Shown one piece after another: positions 14,786 to 24,655 of a stretch of 64,000 nt of DNA; positions within the stretch are counted from its first letter, which is position 1; every line of letters starts with the position of its first letter. The notes beneath the pieces are model-generated. The model saw nothing but the letters and a program-made list of their open reading frames with translations, was not told where the DNA came from and did no database searches. Both the position numbers and the translations under genes were made by a program. The stretch spans positions 434,001 through 498,000 of the forward strand of contig NZ_JAUHHD010000003.1 of the NCBI RefSeq assembly GCF_030410515.1, in the 5' to 3' direction. The DNA is from Arthrobacter sp. YD4 (GTDB taxonomy: Bacteria; Actinomycetota; Actinomycetes; Actinomycetales; Micrococcaceae).

Positions 14786-16072
14786 GTGCGCATAGTCCTC
14801 GGAGTCGGGGGAGGGATTGCCGCCTACAAGGCGGCATCGCTCCTCCGGCTTTTTACTGAAGCCGGTCATGACGTCACCGTCATCCCCACCGACGCCTCCA
14901 CCCGGTTCGTGGGGGTTGCCACCTGGGAGGCCCTCTCCGGGCATCCGGTGAGCAACAGCGTCTTCGACGACGTGCACACCGTCAACCACGTCCGGCTCGG
15001 CCACGAGGCGGAGCTGATCGTGGTGGCCCCGGCGACCGCGGACCTGCTGGCCCGCGCCGCCACCGGGCAGGCCAACGACCTGCTCACCAACACGCTGCTG
15101 ATGGCCGGCGGCCCGGTGCTGATGGCCCCCGCCATGCACACCGAGATGTGGCGCCACCAGGCCACGCAGGCGAACGTCGAGACCCTGCGCTCCCGCGGCA
15201 TCACCGTTCTCGAGCCCGACTCAGGTCGCCTCACCGGCGCCGACTCCGGCCCCGGCCGGCTGCCCGAACCCGCCGCGATCTTCGCCGCCGCCATGGCGCT
15301 GGCCGAATCCTCCGGCATCCCCGGAGGCCCGGAGCGTGCTGCGGCCTCCGGCCCTGCCGGCCCCACGGCTTCCGGCCCCGCCCCGCTGGCAGGCATCAGG
15401 GTCACCATCAGTGCCGGCGGTACCCGTGAACCACTGGACCCGGTCCGCTTCCTCGGCAACCGCTCCTCCGGGAAGCAGGGCGTGGCCCTCGCCGCCGCCG
15501 CCCGCGACGCCGGCGCGAATGTGCGGTTGCTCGCCGCGCACATGGACGTCCCCGCGCCCGAGGGGGTCGACGTCGTCCGCGTGGAAACCGCACTGGAACT
15601 CCGGCAGGCCGCCCTGCGCGCCTCCGCCGAGTCGGACGTCATCATCATGGCCGCCGCCGTCGCCGACTTCCGCCCGGCCGAAACCTCTGCGACCAAGATC
15701 AAGAAACGCGACGACACCGCCGACCCGGTCATCTCCCTGGTCCGCAACCCGGACATCCTCAAGGAACTGGTGGAGGTCCGCGACACCGCATCCCGCAACC
15801 AGCTGATCGTGGGCTTCGCCGCCGAGACCGGCGACGCCGACGGCGGGGTCCTCGAGTACGCCGAGGCCAAGCTGCGGCGCAAGGGCTGCGACCTCCTGGT
15901 GGTCAACCAGGTGGGCCGCGACGAGGTCTTCGGCCAGGACACCAATTCCGTAGTCATCCTCGCCCGCTCCGGCTCCGAACCCCAAGAGGCGTCGGGCAGC
16001 AAGTCCGATGTCGCTGCTGCCGTGATCGACCGCGTCAGCGCCGAGCTGAGCCGGGTGCAACCGCCCGGCTGA
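14786..16072 (+). CDS. coaBC: Bifunctional phosphopantothenoylcysteine decarboxylase / phosphopantothenate-cysteine ligase
   Basis: It carries out two consecutive steps of coenzyme A synthesis. The N-terminal flavoprotein CoaC domain (about residues 1-180) begins LGVGGGIAAYKAASLLR and has the catalytic His in NHVRLG and the PAMHTEMW motif. An Ala/Pro/Gly linker (about 180-205) leads to the CoaB ligase domain with TISAGGTREPLDPVRFLGNR and AAAVADFRP. Length 428, slightly above the usual 400 because of the linker. GTG start. Confidence 0.96.
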   Translation: MRIVLGVGGGIAAYKAASLLRLFTEAGHDVTVIPTDASTRFVGVATWEALSGHPVSNSVFDDVHTVNHVRLGHEAELIVVAPATADLLARAATGQANDLLTNTLLMAGGPVLMAPAMHTEMWRHQATQANVETLRSRGITVLEPDSGRLTGADSGPGRLPEPAAIFAAAMALAESSGIPGGPERAAASGPAGPTASGPAPLAGIRVTISAGGTREPLDPVRFLGNRSSGKQGVALAAAARDAGANVRLLAAHMDVPAPEGVDVVRVETALELRQAALRASAESDVIIMAAAVADFRPAETSATKIKKRDDTADPVISLVRNPDILKELVEVRDTASRNQLIVGFAAETGDADGGVLEYAEAKLRRKGCDLLVVNQVGRDEVFGQDTNSVVILARSGSEPQEASGSKSDVAAAVIDRVSAELSRVQPPG

Positions 16073-16150
16073 CACCCGGCGTTAGCAAGGTCTCCCTCAC
16101 CGGAGGTCACGCGCCGCCGTATGCCCGTTCCCAACCAGTAAGGTAGTTGA

Positions 16151-17386
<1,236 letters not shown>

Positions 17387-17417
17387 TTCCACATTGTCAG
17401 TGCTCTGTGATGTGCTG

Positions 17418-17447
17418 TAGCCAGGCCGCCAACCGGCGGCCTGGCTA
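17418..17447 (+). terminator. Strong hairpin terminator after metK
   Basis: A perfect 13-bp stem (17418-17430 with 17435-17447) closes on an AACC tetraloop, 32 bases after the metK stop. There is no U run, but the stability and position fit a factor-independent terminator that separates metK from priA. Confidence 0.75.
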
Positions 17448-17533
17448 CATGCTTTAACCCGCCCTTTCGGCCGGGCCCGCAGCCTTTTGAATGCCGTTGT
17501 GCCGGCCCGAAGCACCTGGGAAAGGAGAGACCC

Positions 17534-19768
17534 GTGAGCGAGTCACGCCGCGCCGCCGCGCCGGAGGAACCCTTCCAGCTCTCCCTCCTGCAGGGCTTCC
17601 CGGCCTCCGCCGCCGCGGCGGGTCCCGCCCTGGCCGCCGAACTTCCCGTGGCACGGGTGCAGTTGGAGAGCTTCCTGCCGCACCTGGACCGGCCCTTTGA
17701 CTACAGCGTGCCCGCCGACCTGGACGCGGCGGCCCGGCCCGGCGTGCGGGTGAAGGTCAAGTTTGGCGGGCAGGAGCTTGGCGGCTTCCTGCTGGAACGC
17801 GTAGCCGCCTCCGATGCCGGGCATGCGCTGGTGCCGCTGCACAAGGTGGTTTCCCCGGTGCCCGTGCTGACTCCCGGGGTGGCAGCGCTGGCGGAGCGCG
17901 TTGCGGCCCGCTACGCCGGCACCGTCAGTGACGTCCTGCGCGTTGCCGTGCCGCCGCGGATGGCGAGGCTGGAGAAGGAATTCGCCCCAGGCGGTGACCT
18001 GGACCCGTCCGTGTTTACCGAACCCGAACCGGGGGACGACGGGACCGCGGACCCCCAGCCGGACAAGGCGGCCCCGGCGGCAGTTCCGCCGCCCTCGGGC
18101 TGGTCCGCCTACCGCAACGGCGGTGCGTTCCTGCAGCACCTTGGCGCGGGGGAGTCGCCCCGTGCGGTGCTCTCGGCGCTGCAAGGCTTCGGCCCCGCGG
18201 CGTGGCCCCGGCTGATCGCCGAAGCCGTCGCGGCCGTGCGCCGCTCGGGCCGGGGCGCCGTCGTCGTCGTTCCCGACTACCGGGACCTGGACCGGGTGGA
18301 GGCGGCGCTCTTGGAGCTGCTGCCCGCCGCCGACGTGGCGCGGCTGACCGCCGACGACGGGCCCACCCCGCGCTACCGGAACTTCCTGCGGGTGCTCAGC
18401 GGGGCGGCAGGCGTCGTGGTCGGGACGCGGTCCGCCGCCTACGCCCCGCTGCACCGCCTCGGACTGGTGGTCTGCTGGGACGACGGGGACGACCTGCACA
18501 TCGAACAACGGGCGCCGTATGCCCATGCCCGTGAGGTGCTCCTGCTGCGGGCGGTGCACGAAGGAGCGGCCTGCCTGCTCGCCGGGCACGCCCGTAGCAC
18601 GGAGACCCAGCGGCTGGTGGAGTCCGGCTGGGCGCTTCCCGTCGAAGCGGACCGCACCGTGGTGCGCCGGACCGTGCCGCGGGTGGTGAATACCGCGGAC
18701 AGCTTCGAGCAGGAGCGCGACCCGCTGGCCCGGATCGCCAGGCTGCCCGGCGCTGCATGGCGTGCGGCGAAGGAGGGCCTGGAGCGCGGCCCGGTGCTGG
18801 TTCAGGTGGCCCGCGCCGGGTATGCGCCGTCGCTGGCGTGTGAGCGCTGCCGCGAACCGGCCCGCTGTACCGCCTGCAACGGTCCGCTGGCCATCAACGG
18901 CCCCGCCGGCAGCGGCGCCGTCCCGGTCTGCCGCTGGTGCTCCACCGCGGCGGGTCATTGGCGGTGTGCCACCTGCAACGGCACTCAGCTCCGCCGGGGC
19001 GCCACCGGGGCGCTCCGGACCGCGGAGGAACTGGGTCGCGCGTTCCCCGGCAAGCCCGTGGTGAACTCGTCCGGTGACCGGGTCCTGGCCACCGTCCCGG
19101 ACACCAAGGCCCTCGTGGTGGCCACCGTGGGAGCCGAGCCCGTGGCGTCGGGCGGATACGCCGCCGCGCTACTGCTGGACGGCGATTCCCTGTTGCGCCG
19201 CGAGAACCTTAGGGCGGGGGAGGACGCCGTGCGCCGCTGGTTCAATGCCGCCGCCCTGGTCCGGCCCGCCGCCGATGGCGGCCTGGTGGTGATCACCGCC
19301 GACGACGCCGCGGGCGTGGGTGCGTTGCTGCGGTGGGATCCCGCCGGTTATGCCGGCCGGGAACTCGGACTCCGGCAGGAACTGTCGCTGCCCCCGGCGG
19401 TGCGGGTCGCGTCCCTGACCGGACCAAGGACGGCGGTCGGGCATTTCACCTCCGCCGTCGAGGCCGGCCTGGCGTCGCGGGTTATCACGCTGCGGACCGC
19501 CGGACCGGCGCCGCTTCCCGGCTCCGGGTTTCCGGCGCCGGGCGTGCCGGGTGCCGGTGTGTCAGGCACCGGTGGGCCGGGTACGGGTGGGCCGGGTGCC
19601 CAGGCCGGCGGCGCGTCCCGCGGCGAAGACGTCCGGACGCTGCTGTTCATTCCGTACGCCCAGGCAGCCGAAGTGACTAAGGCGCTACGGGCCGTGAAGG
19701 CGGCCGCCGCGGCCAAGCGAAGCGACGACCCGGTGCAGGTCCGGCTCGACGGCGTGGACGTGCTGTAG
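17534..19768 (+). CDS. priA: Primosomal protein N' (PriA), helicase-deficient actinobacterial form
   Basis: PriA recognises stalled forks and reloads the replisome. The 744-residue protein keeps the N-terminal DNA-binding domain and the zinc-binding cysteines (CERCREPARCTACNG, then CRWC and CATCNG). The Walker A loop and DEAH box of true PriA helicases are missing: the region that normally reads GTRSA...DEEH here reads GTRSAAYAPLHRLGLVVCWD. Loss of helicase motifs is a known trait of actinobacterial PriA, so it may act as a structural loader. Near residues 660-695 is a Gly/Pro repeat-like insertion (about 19515-19615). GTG start, GGAAAGGAG upstream. Confidence 0.9.
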   Translation: MSESRRAAAPEEPFQLSLLQGFPASAAAAGPALAAELPVARVQLESFLPHLDRPFDYSVPADLDAAARPGVRVKVKFGGQELGGFLLERVAASDAGHALVPLHKVVSPVPVLTPGVAALAERVAARYAGTVSDVLRVAVPPRMARLEKEFAPGGDLDPSVFTEPEPGDDGTADPQPDKAAPAAVPPPSGWSAYRNGGAFLQHLGAGESPRAVLSALQGFGPAAWPRLIAEAVAAVRRSGRGAVVVVPDYRDLDRVEAALLELLPAADVARLTADDGPTPRYRNFLRVLSGAAGVVVGTRSAAYAPLHRLGLVVCWDDGDDLHIEQRAPYAHAREVLLLRAVHEGAACLLAGHARSTETQRLVESGWALPVEADRTVVRRTVPRVVNTADSFEQERDPLARIARLPGAAWRAAKEGLERGPVLVQVARAGYAPSLACERCREPARCTACNGPLAINGPAGSGAVPVCRWCSTAAGHWRCATCNGTQLRRGATGALRTAEELGRAFPGKPVVNSSGDRVLATVPDTKALVVATVGAEPVASGGYAAALLLDGDSLLRRENLRAGEDAVRRWFNAAALVRPAADGGLVVITADDAAGVGALLRWDPAGYAGRELGLRQELSLPPAVRVASLTGPRTAVGHFTSAVEAGLASRVITLRTAGPAPLPGSGFPAPGVPGAGVSGTGGPGTGGPGAQAGGASRGEDVRTLLFIPYAQAAEVTKALRAVKAAAAAKRSDDPVQVRLDGVDVL

Positions 19769-20293
19769 ATGGCGCCCATCCATGGTCCGGAAGCCGTTGC
19801 CGCGGCGTTGAACGATCTGGCCGATGCCGAGACTGTCGAGGACGGGGCGGAGAGTTGGTTCCGAAGCGTCTGGATGGTGGAGCAGCGCCCCCTGGCAGCA
19901 GATGTGTGGGTTTTTTCGCCCGACTACCTGAGCATCCTCGTGGTGGATCATCCCTGGCGAGGGCTGGTACCGCCAGGCGGGAAGGTGGAACCGGGGGAGA
20001 CCCCGCGTGAGGGCGCCGTACGGGAGCTGGCCGAGGAGACCGGGCTCGTCCTGGAGGTCGCCGCGGCTCCGGTGTTCGCTGCTGTCCGGTCCTACCGGGA
20101 CGACTTGCCGCCGACGTTGAACCTCTCGTACTGGACGGTCGCCAGCCCTGGGACGGCCCGCCTCGTTCCCGAGGCGGACCAACCCGCCCTGTGGGTTGAC
20201 GTCGGCAGCGCTTGGAGGACTTACCACGCCAACGACGCACAGGTGATCTCGGGATTTGCGGAACGGAAGCGCCGCGAACAGCGACCCCTTTAG
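19769..20293 (+). CDS. Nudix hydrolase
   Basis: The 174-residue protein contains a perfect Nudix box (GX5EX7REUXEEXGU): GKVEPGETPREGAVRELAEE followed by TGL, near residues 71-93. Such enzymes hydrolyse nucleoside diphosphates linked to another moiety; the substrate cannot be told from sequence. The ATG directly abuts the priA stop, so it may be read through from priA. Confidence 0.88.
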   Translation: MAPIHGPEAVAAALNDLADAETVEDGAESWFRSVWMVEQRPLAADVWVFSPDYLSILVVDHPWRGLVPPGGKVEPGETPREGAVRELAEETGLVLEVAAAPVFAAVRSYRDDLPPTLNLSYWTVASPGTARLVPEADQPALWVDVGSAWRTYHANDAQVISGFAERKRREQRPL

Positions 20294-20315
20294 GCAGACG
20301 GCTCGGCTGCTGTTC

Positions 20316-20939
20316 TCAGAGGAACGCTGAGGCGATGACCGCGCCCATGGAGAGCAGCCCGGCCACGATGACGGGAACACTCCACGTTGAGGCGGCAGAC
20401 CCGTATTGGGCGGTGCCGTGCGCGGACCGGGCCAGCTGCCACGCCGCCACGATGTCATCCCGTCCGGTCCGGGTCTCCGGCTGGCTGAGCCGTTCGTTGC
20501 TGGGGAGCACAGTGAAGGGGCGGCTCTTCAGTTCGACCTCCCGTCCGAAGCCCGCACCGAACGCCGACGGCGGCGTCGGGGCACCCCAGCTCACATACTT
20601 CCTGCCGGCCGCGTAGATGACCGTGGTGAACCTGACTTCGATGTCGGTCACTGCCGTGAACGGTATCCGGTGATCGCGTACACCGTTGATCACGTCGAAC
20701 CCCGTGGTGTCGACGCGCAGGCACGGGCGCCACTGCGAGATATAGACAAACCATGACGCCAGTGCCAGCCAGGGGGCGGCACTGCTAACGGTGTGAAGGT
20801 CGCCGGCGGCAACCAACCAGGTAAGCGCTGTCGTCGCGCAGACCCACACACCGGCGGCCACGGGCCGGGCCGATGCAGACCTGTAGGTCGCTGCCGGGCG
20901 CGCCACGCCAACGTCGCGGCCGGATACGTGGCCGCTCAC
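20316..20939 (-). CDS. Membrane protein with PH-like domain
   Basis: The 207-residue protein has two adjacent N-terminal membrane segments (about residues 27-65, VWVCATTALTWLVAAGDL and WLALASWFVYI), a central beta-rich part (LRVDTTGFDVINGV...IPFTAVTDIEV) typical of bacterial PH-like domains, and a C-terminal membrane helix (SVPVIVAGLLSMGAVIASAF). The GTG at 20939 is preferred because GAAGGAGGA sits 5 bases before it; an upstream in-frame start at 21047 has no such site. The function is unknown. It converges on the Nudix gene. Confidence 0.7.
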   Translation of the reverse strand: MSGHVSGRDVGVARPAATYRSASARPVAAGVWVCATTALTWLVAAGDLHTVSSAAPWLALASWFVYISQWRPCLRVDTTGFDVINGVRDHRIPFTAVTDIEVRFTTVIYAAGRKYVSWGAPTPPSAFGAGFGREVELKSRPFTVLPSNERLSQPETRTGRDDIVAAWQLARSAHGTAQYGSAASTWSVPVIVAGLLSMGAVIASAFL

Positions 20940-21072
20940 CGGCTCCTCCTTCGATGTGCGCAATGGTCCCCCTCCATGCACGGGCGCCTGCCCGGATGAA
21001 TGAAACCTATCCCATGAACCCGCCGTAGGCCGCGTCACGCCGGTCAATCGATGGAGGCAGTAGGCTCACCGC

Positions 21073-21492
21073 ATGAGGACCCGGGGGATCTTGCTCATCG
21101 TGCTGGGAACGTTGGCCGTCGTGGTCGCCGTCGTGGTGTTTGTCCGTGGAGGGTCCAACACCGCTTGCCCGGCGATTGGTTACGTCTACACCGGGGACGT
21201 GGAACTGACGTTTCCGCAGGAGCCCCCGTCCGTCGCGGCCTGCTTCGGGAGCGGCTGCACTCCGGCCCCGGTCAGCCGGAGTGCGGACGGACGGTGGCTG
21301 GTGCCTCAATCCGCGCCGTACCTGGCGCCGGGGACGGCCGTGACTTCCATCGTTGTGAGGGCCGTCGATTCCTCCGGCGTCGGTGGCGCGAAGGAACTGA
21401 AGATCGAGAGCGAGTCGACGGGTGAGCACCCCTACGGTCCGACCTGCGGCGGACCGTTTCGTTTCACGCCGGTGCGGGTGCCACCGTCGTAG
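21073..21492 (+). CDS. Small membrane-anchored or secreted hypothetical protein
   Basis: The 139-residue protein has an N-terminal hydrophobic segment (about residues 5-24, GILLIVLGTLAVVVAVVVF) after MRTR, so it is exported or anchored. The outer part has four or more cysteines (CPAIG, ACFGSGC, TCGG) that could form disulfides and a beta-rich pattern. I do not recognise a family. No lipobox Cys follows the hydrophobic stretch directly. Confidence 0.6.
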   Translation: MRTRGILLIVLGTLAVVVAVVVFVRGGSNTACPAIGYVYTGDVELTFPQEPPSVAACFGSGCTPAPVSRSADGRWLVPQSAPYLAPGTAVTSIVVRAVDSSGVGGAKELKIESESTGEHPYGPTCGGPFRFTPVRVPPS

Positions 21493-21646
21493 TAAATCGG
21501 TGGGATGGGTGCTGTGATGTCCCTGCTCGACGGCAGGGTCCGGACGTGCGCGCCACAATCTCATGGGCCGCCCCCGACGCGACACGGCCTCCATACGTCC
21601 TTCCGCTCGTCGTATCGTGGCAAGGCGGCTCTGGCATCATGTGGAG

Positions 21647-22144
21647 ATGTCGTTCTCTCTGCGCCAACCCGCCCTCTCCGACGCGGCTAACGTCGCCGAA
21701 CTGCACGTTCACACCTGGCGGGAGACGTACTCGCATCTGCTTCCTGAGGACTTCTTTACGGAACGGCATGTCCAGGGGCGCCACCGGATGTGGGAACACA
21801 TTCTCGGAAACCCCGGCGGGGATCGGTGTGTCCGGATCGCCGAGGACGAGCAAGAGCAGATCCTGGGTTTTGCGATGACCGGACCCAGCTTCGGCCCCGA
21901 AGACGAGGAACTGCCCCGCGACCGCCAGTTGTTCTGCCTCTATGTGGCCGCGGCCCATCACGGCACTGGGGTGGGACAGGCACTGCTTGACACCACCGCA
22001 GGAAACGCTCCGACCATGCTGTGGGTCGCGAAGGACAATCCACGTGCGGTGGCCTTCTACCGTCGCAACGGCTTCGAGTTCGACGGCGTGGAGCAGCAAG
22101 ATCCGGGCGCGCCGAAAATTACCGATGCCCGCATGGTCCGCTAA
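21647..22144 (+). CDS. GNAT-family N-acetyltransferase
   Basis: GNAT enzymes transfer an acyl group from acetyl-CoA to an amine. The 165-residue protein has the expected order: LRQPALSDAANVAELH at the N-terminus, LFCLYVAAAHHGTGVGQALL (motif A with the acyl-CoA loop HGTGVG), then AVAFYRRNGF (motif B). The ATG at 21647 is chosen because the GNAT fold begins there; an upstream in-frame ATG at 21563 adds 28 non-conserved residues. Substrate unknown. Confidence 0.85.
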   Translation: MSFSLRQPALSDAANVAELHVHTWRETYSHLLPEDFFTERHVQGRHRMWEHILGNPGGDRCVRIAEDEQEQILGFAMTGPSFGPEDEELPRDRQLFCLYVAAAHHGTGVGQALLDTTAGNAPTMLWVAKDNPRAVAFYRRNGFEFDGVEQQDPGAPKITDARMVR

Positions 22145-22205
22145 ACGCACAACATGATCGGTCTCGGTCCATCCCGCGGAATCGGGGCCGCGCAATAATG
22201 GCCGG

Positions 22206-22817
22206 ATGCCCTCCACCCATGACATCGTTACTTTCCACGATCCCCCCGTCCCCGAGGGACAGTCGCCCTATGTGGGCGACGCCGGCCCTTCGCCTGACGT
22301 CGATGTCGTCGAGTCGAAGGCGATCTGGCCCGACCAGTTCCGCCACCTTGAGGACCGAGTCCGACGGGCGCTGGGCTGGCGCGTCCTGGAACTGGAGCAC
22401 GTCGGTTCAACCGCTGTTCCAATGCTCCCGGCAAAGGCCATTATCGACATCGATCTTGTAGTTGCGGACCCCAATAATGAGCGGGCGTACGTCCCGGCCC
22501 TCCTGGATGATGGTTTCGAGCTGCGCATCCGGGAACCTTGGTGGTTTGGTCATCGAGTACTTTGGCACGGTGAGCCCGCCTGCCATCTGCACGTTTTCGG
22601 TTACGACAGCCCAGAAACAGTGAAGCACCGGATCTTCCGCGACTGGCTGCGCGCCAATCCCGATGAACGTGATCTCTACGCGGCAGCCAAACAACAAGCG
22701 GCAGCGGAGGCCTTTTCCTCGGGCGAGCATTCGATGCAGTACAACGCACGCAAACAAAAGGTCATGAGGGAGATCTACCACCGGGCTTTCGTTGCCACGG
22801 GACTGCTGGACTCATAA
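22206..22817 (+). CDS. GrpB-like nucleotidyltransferase-fold protein
   Basis: The 203-residue protein has the GrpB/UPF0157 signature LEHVGSTAVPMLPAKAIIDIDL, with the DxD-like acidic pair expected of the nucleotidyltransferase fold, and a YAAAKQQAAAEAF...Y helix at the end. The family's biochemical role is unsettled. Codons here use more A and T in third positions (ATT, CTT, AAT, GTA) than the neighbouring core genes, which suggests acquisition by transfer. Confidence 0.85.
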   Translation: MPSTHDIVTFHDPPVPEGQSPYVGDAGPSPDVDVVESKAIWPDQFRHLEDRVRRALGWRVLELEHVGSTAVPMLPAKAIIDIDLVVADPNNERAYVPALLDDGFELRIREPWWFGHRVLWHGEPACHLHVFGYDSPETVKHRIFRDWLRANPDERDLYAAAKQQAAAEAFSSGEHSMQYNARKQKVMREIYHRAFVATGLLDS

Positions 22818-23038
22818 GCGCAGGCTCCTGCTCGATCGGTACGCTCGTCTCCGTTGCGCCGCCCTCGTGCAAGAATGTGGTCATGACACCCAGCGACGGC
22901 GGGCGTAGAGTCGCTCACACTTCGGAGAGCAACGCAGTCGGCTTCGGTTCGCTCCCGGAGCGCCGGAATCAGCCATATACGTGAACTTTATCCGCGCTGA
23001 TGCGGGTGACCGGGAGAAGTTTAAGGGCGGTGACATCG

Positions 23039-23527
23039 ATGCGGACGAGTGAACTGGACGACGGCGGCCGGCGTCCCGGCACTACGGTGGCCGTGACAGT
23101 CGGACTCTCGGCAATATTCGGAGCGTCGGTGCTGGTTCAGGTATGGCTCTTGCCGGCGGCGGTGGCGAGGGCCGTTGCCCTCTTTCCGGAAGCAGTTCCG
23201 CTCGCCGCCCCCGCCCTTGTCTGGGGTGTTTGCGCCATCGCCTGCTGGCAGGCTGTAGCCGTGGGAGGGTTGCGGCTCGTCCACCTTCCTCGCACGCCGC
23301 AAGCAGAGGCGTCGACGCGCCGATGGGTCTTCGGAGTCATCGGCTGCCTGCTGGCCTTCGTAGTCCTCGATGGATTGGCCTTCACCCGGCTGAATGAAGC
23401 AGGCTTCACCCCTCCCGGGCTGATGCTAGGACTCATCGCGAGCGGACTTATCAGCCTGATCGCTGCCGCGGCATTGGCTCTGTTCCTGGCAAGCGGTCCG
23501 TCACTTCGCGTAGCGATCCGCCGCTAG
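23039..23527 (+). CDS. Four-TM membrane protein (DUF2975-like)
   Basis: The 162-residue protein has four predicted membrane helices (about residues 18-38, 55-75, 98-118 and 125-150) and short loops. Size and topology resemble the DUF2975 family, which often pairs with a small Cro/C1-type regulator, but no such regulator follows here. The ATG at 23039 has AAGGGCGG about 8 bases upstream; an earlier in-frame start at 23000 lacks a site. Function unknown. Confidence 0.6.
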   Translation: MRTSELDDGGRRPGTTVAVTVGLSAIFGASVLVQVWLLPAAVARAVALFPEAVPLAAPALVWGVCAIACWQAVAVGGLRLVHLPRTPQAEASTRRWVFGVIGCLLAFVVLDGLAFTRLNEAGFTPPGLMLGLIASGLISLIAAAALALFLASGPSLRVAIRR

Positions 23528-23563
23528 ATCTGCCCGCGCCCGGCAACGCCAACAACCGAGGCC

Positions 23564-24655
23564 CTACCGCCGTCGTCGGCCCTGCTTCCTCAGCGCCACC
23601 GCTTCCTCGGCCGCGGTGAGGAGCCGGCGGGCAGATTCGTCCCAGCTGAACTCCGCGGCCCGGCGCACGGACCGCACGGACCGGTCCTTCCACAGCGCCG
23701 GATCCTCCAGATCGCGGACGGCGGCCGCGAAGTCGGCCGGCGAGGATGGATCCACGTAGCTGACCACGTCGGAACCCACCTCGCGGAAAATTGGGATGTC
23801 GCTGGCGATCACCGGCGTCCCATGAGACATCGCCTCCACCAGCGGCAGCCCGTAGCCCTCTGCCTTGGACAGGCTTACCAGCGCGGTGGTCCGGGCCAGC
23901 AGGGCTTCGTACTCCGCATCCGTGACCCCGTTGTGGAACACCACATTGGCGCCCGCGGGAATCAGAGCCTCCAGCTCGGCACGGCGCTCGGGCGTAATCC
24001 GGCTCAGCAGGTGGAGCGTCATCTCCGGCAGCTCCGCCATGCCGCGGACCATTGTCTCAACGTTTTTGTAGGGCATGAACGAGCCCATGTAAAGCAGCGT
24101 CTTCTCGGCCCCGGCGCCGGGATCACGAGGGGTCAGCCCCGGCTGGGGTGCGTTCCCGACGATCCGCACCGGGCGCCTGGTCAGCCGGTACTTGGCCATC
24201 AGCGCCTCGGTGGTGGCGCTGATGGTGGCCACGACATCGGCCCGGTTGAGCAGCACCCGCTGCGGCCAGAACGCCTTGTGGTACAGCCTCCACAGCACCC
24301 GAACGGGCGCCGGCAGGAAGCCGGGGGGAGCCGGGTGCTCGTAATAGATCAGGTCGTGGAGGGTCAGGATTAGCGCGTACTTCCGCCCCCAGCTGCCCAT
24401 GGTCTGCATCGGGCAGACGACGACGTCGGCCCCCAGCGTGTTGATCTTCCGGGCGACGAACAGCTCGGCCGGGGACAGCGGGCTGTTGATCAGCGTGTAG
24501 GGCACGTCCGGCAGCAGCGCGAGCTGGCGGGTGTCGCTGATCAGCATGGACACGTCGGCCACCTTGGCGGCGGCCGCGATCAGGCTGGAACCGTAGCGGC
24601 TGATGCCGTCGTGGTGGTCCAGCCGGGTGAAGCGGGCGTCGATGAGAATTTTCAC
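23564..24655 (-). CDS. Glycosyltransferase, GT4-type
   Basis: The 363-residue protein has the GT-B fold signs of retaining GT4 enzymes: the acceptor domain starts MKILIDARFTRLDHHDGISR, and the C-terminal nucleotide-sugar domain has LLYMGSFMPYKN and EGYGLPLVEAMSHGTPVIAS with the two-Glu E-x7-E motif. Substrate and acceptor are unknown; a cell-surface glycan or glycolipid is plausible. GTG start, overlapping the stop of the upstream hydrolase by 4 bases (GTGA), so the two form an operon. Confidence 0.9.
   Translation of the reverse strand: MKILIDARFTRLDHHDGISRYGSSLIAAAAKVADVSMLISDTRQLALLPDVPYTLINSPLSPAELFVARKINTLGADVVVCPMQTMGSWGRKYALILTLHDLIYYEHPAPPGFLPAPVRVLWRLYHKAFWPQRVLLNRADVVATISATTEALMAKYRLTRRPVRIVGNAPQPGLTPRDPGAGAEKTLLYMGSFMPYKNVETMVRGMAELPEMTLHLLSRITPERRAELEALIPAGANVVFHNGVTDAEYEALLARTTALVSLSKAEGYGLPLVEAMSHGTPVIASDIPIFREVGSDVVSYVDPSSPADFAAAVRDLEDPALWKDRSVRSVRRAAEFSWDESARRLLTAAEEAVALRKQGRRRR

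Noticed and set aside
16073..16150. A SAM riboswitch before metK
   Set aside because: The gap is only 78 bases and shows none of the conserved helices of known SAM riboswitch classes.
19510..19620. Gly/Pro repeats in priA as a sign of a frameshift
   Set aside because: The reading frame continues into a plausible C-terminal PriA segment, so it looks like an in-frame low-complexity insertion.
22883..22984. A 33-codon frame (MTPSDGGRRV...) in the gap before the four-TM gene
   Set aside because: No ribosome site, no recognisable domain, and the length is within chance in GC-rich DNA; it might be a remnant but I cannot support it.
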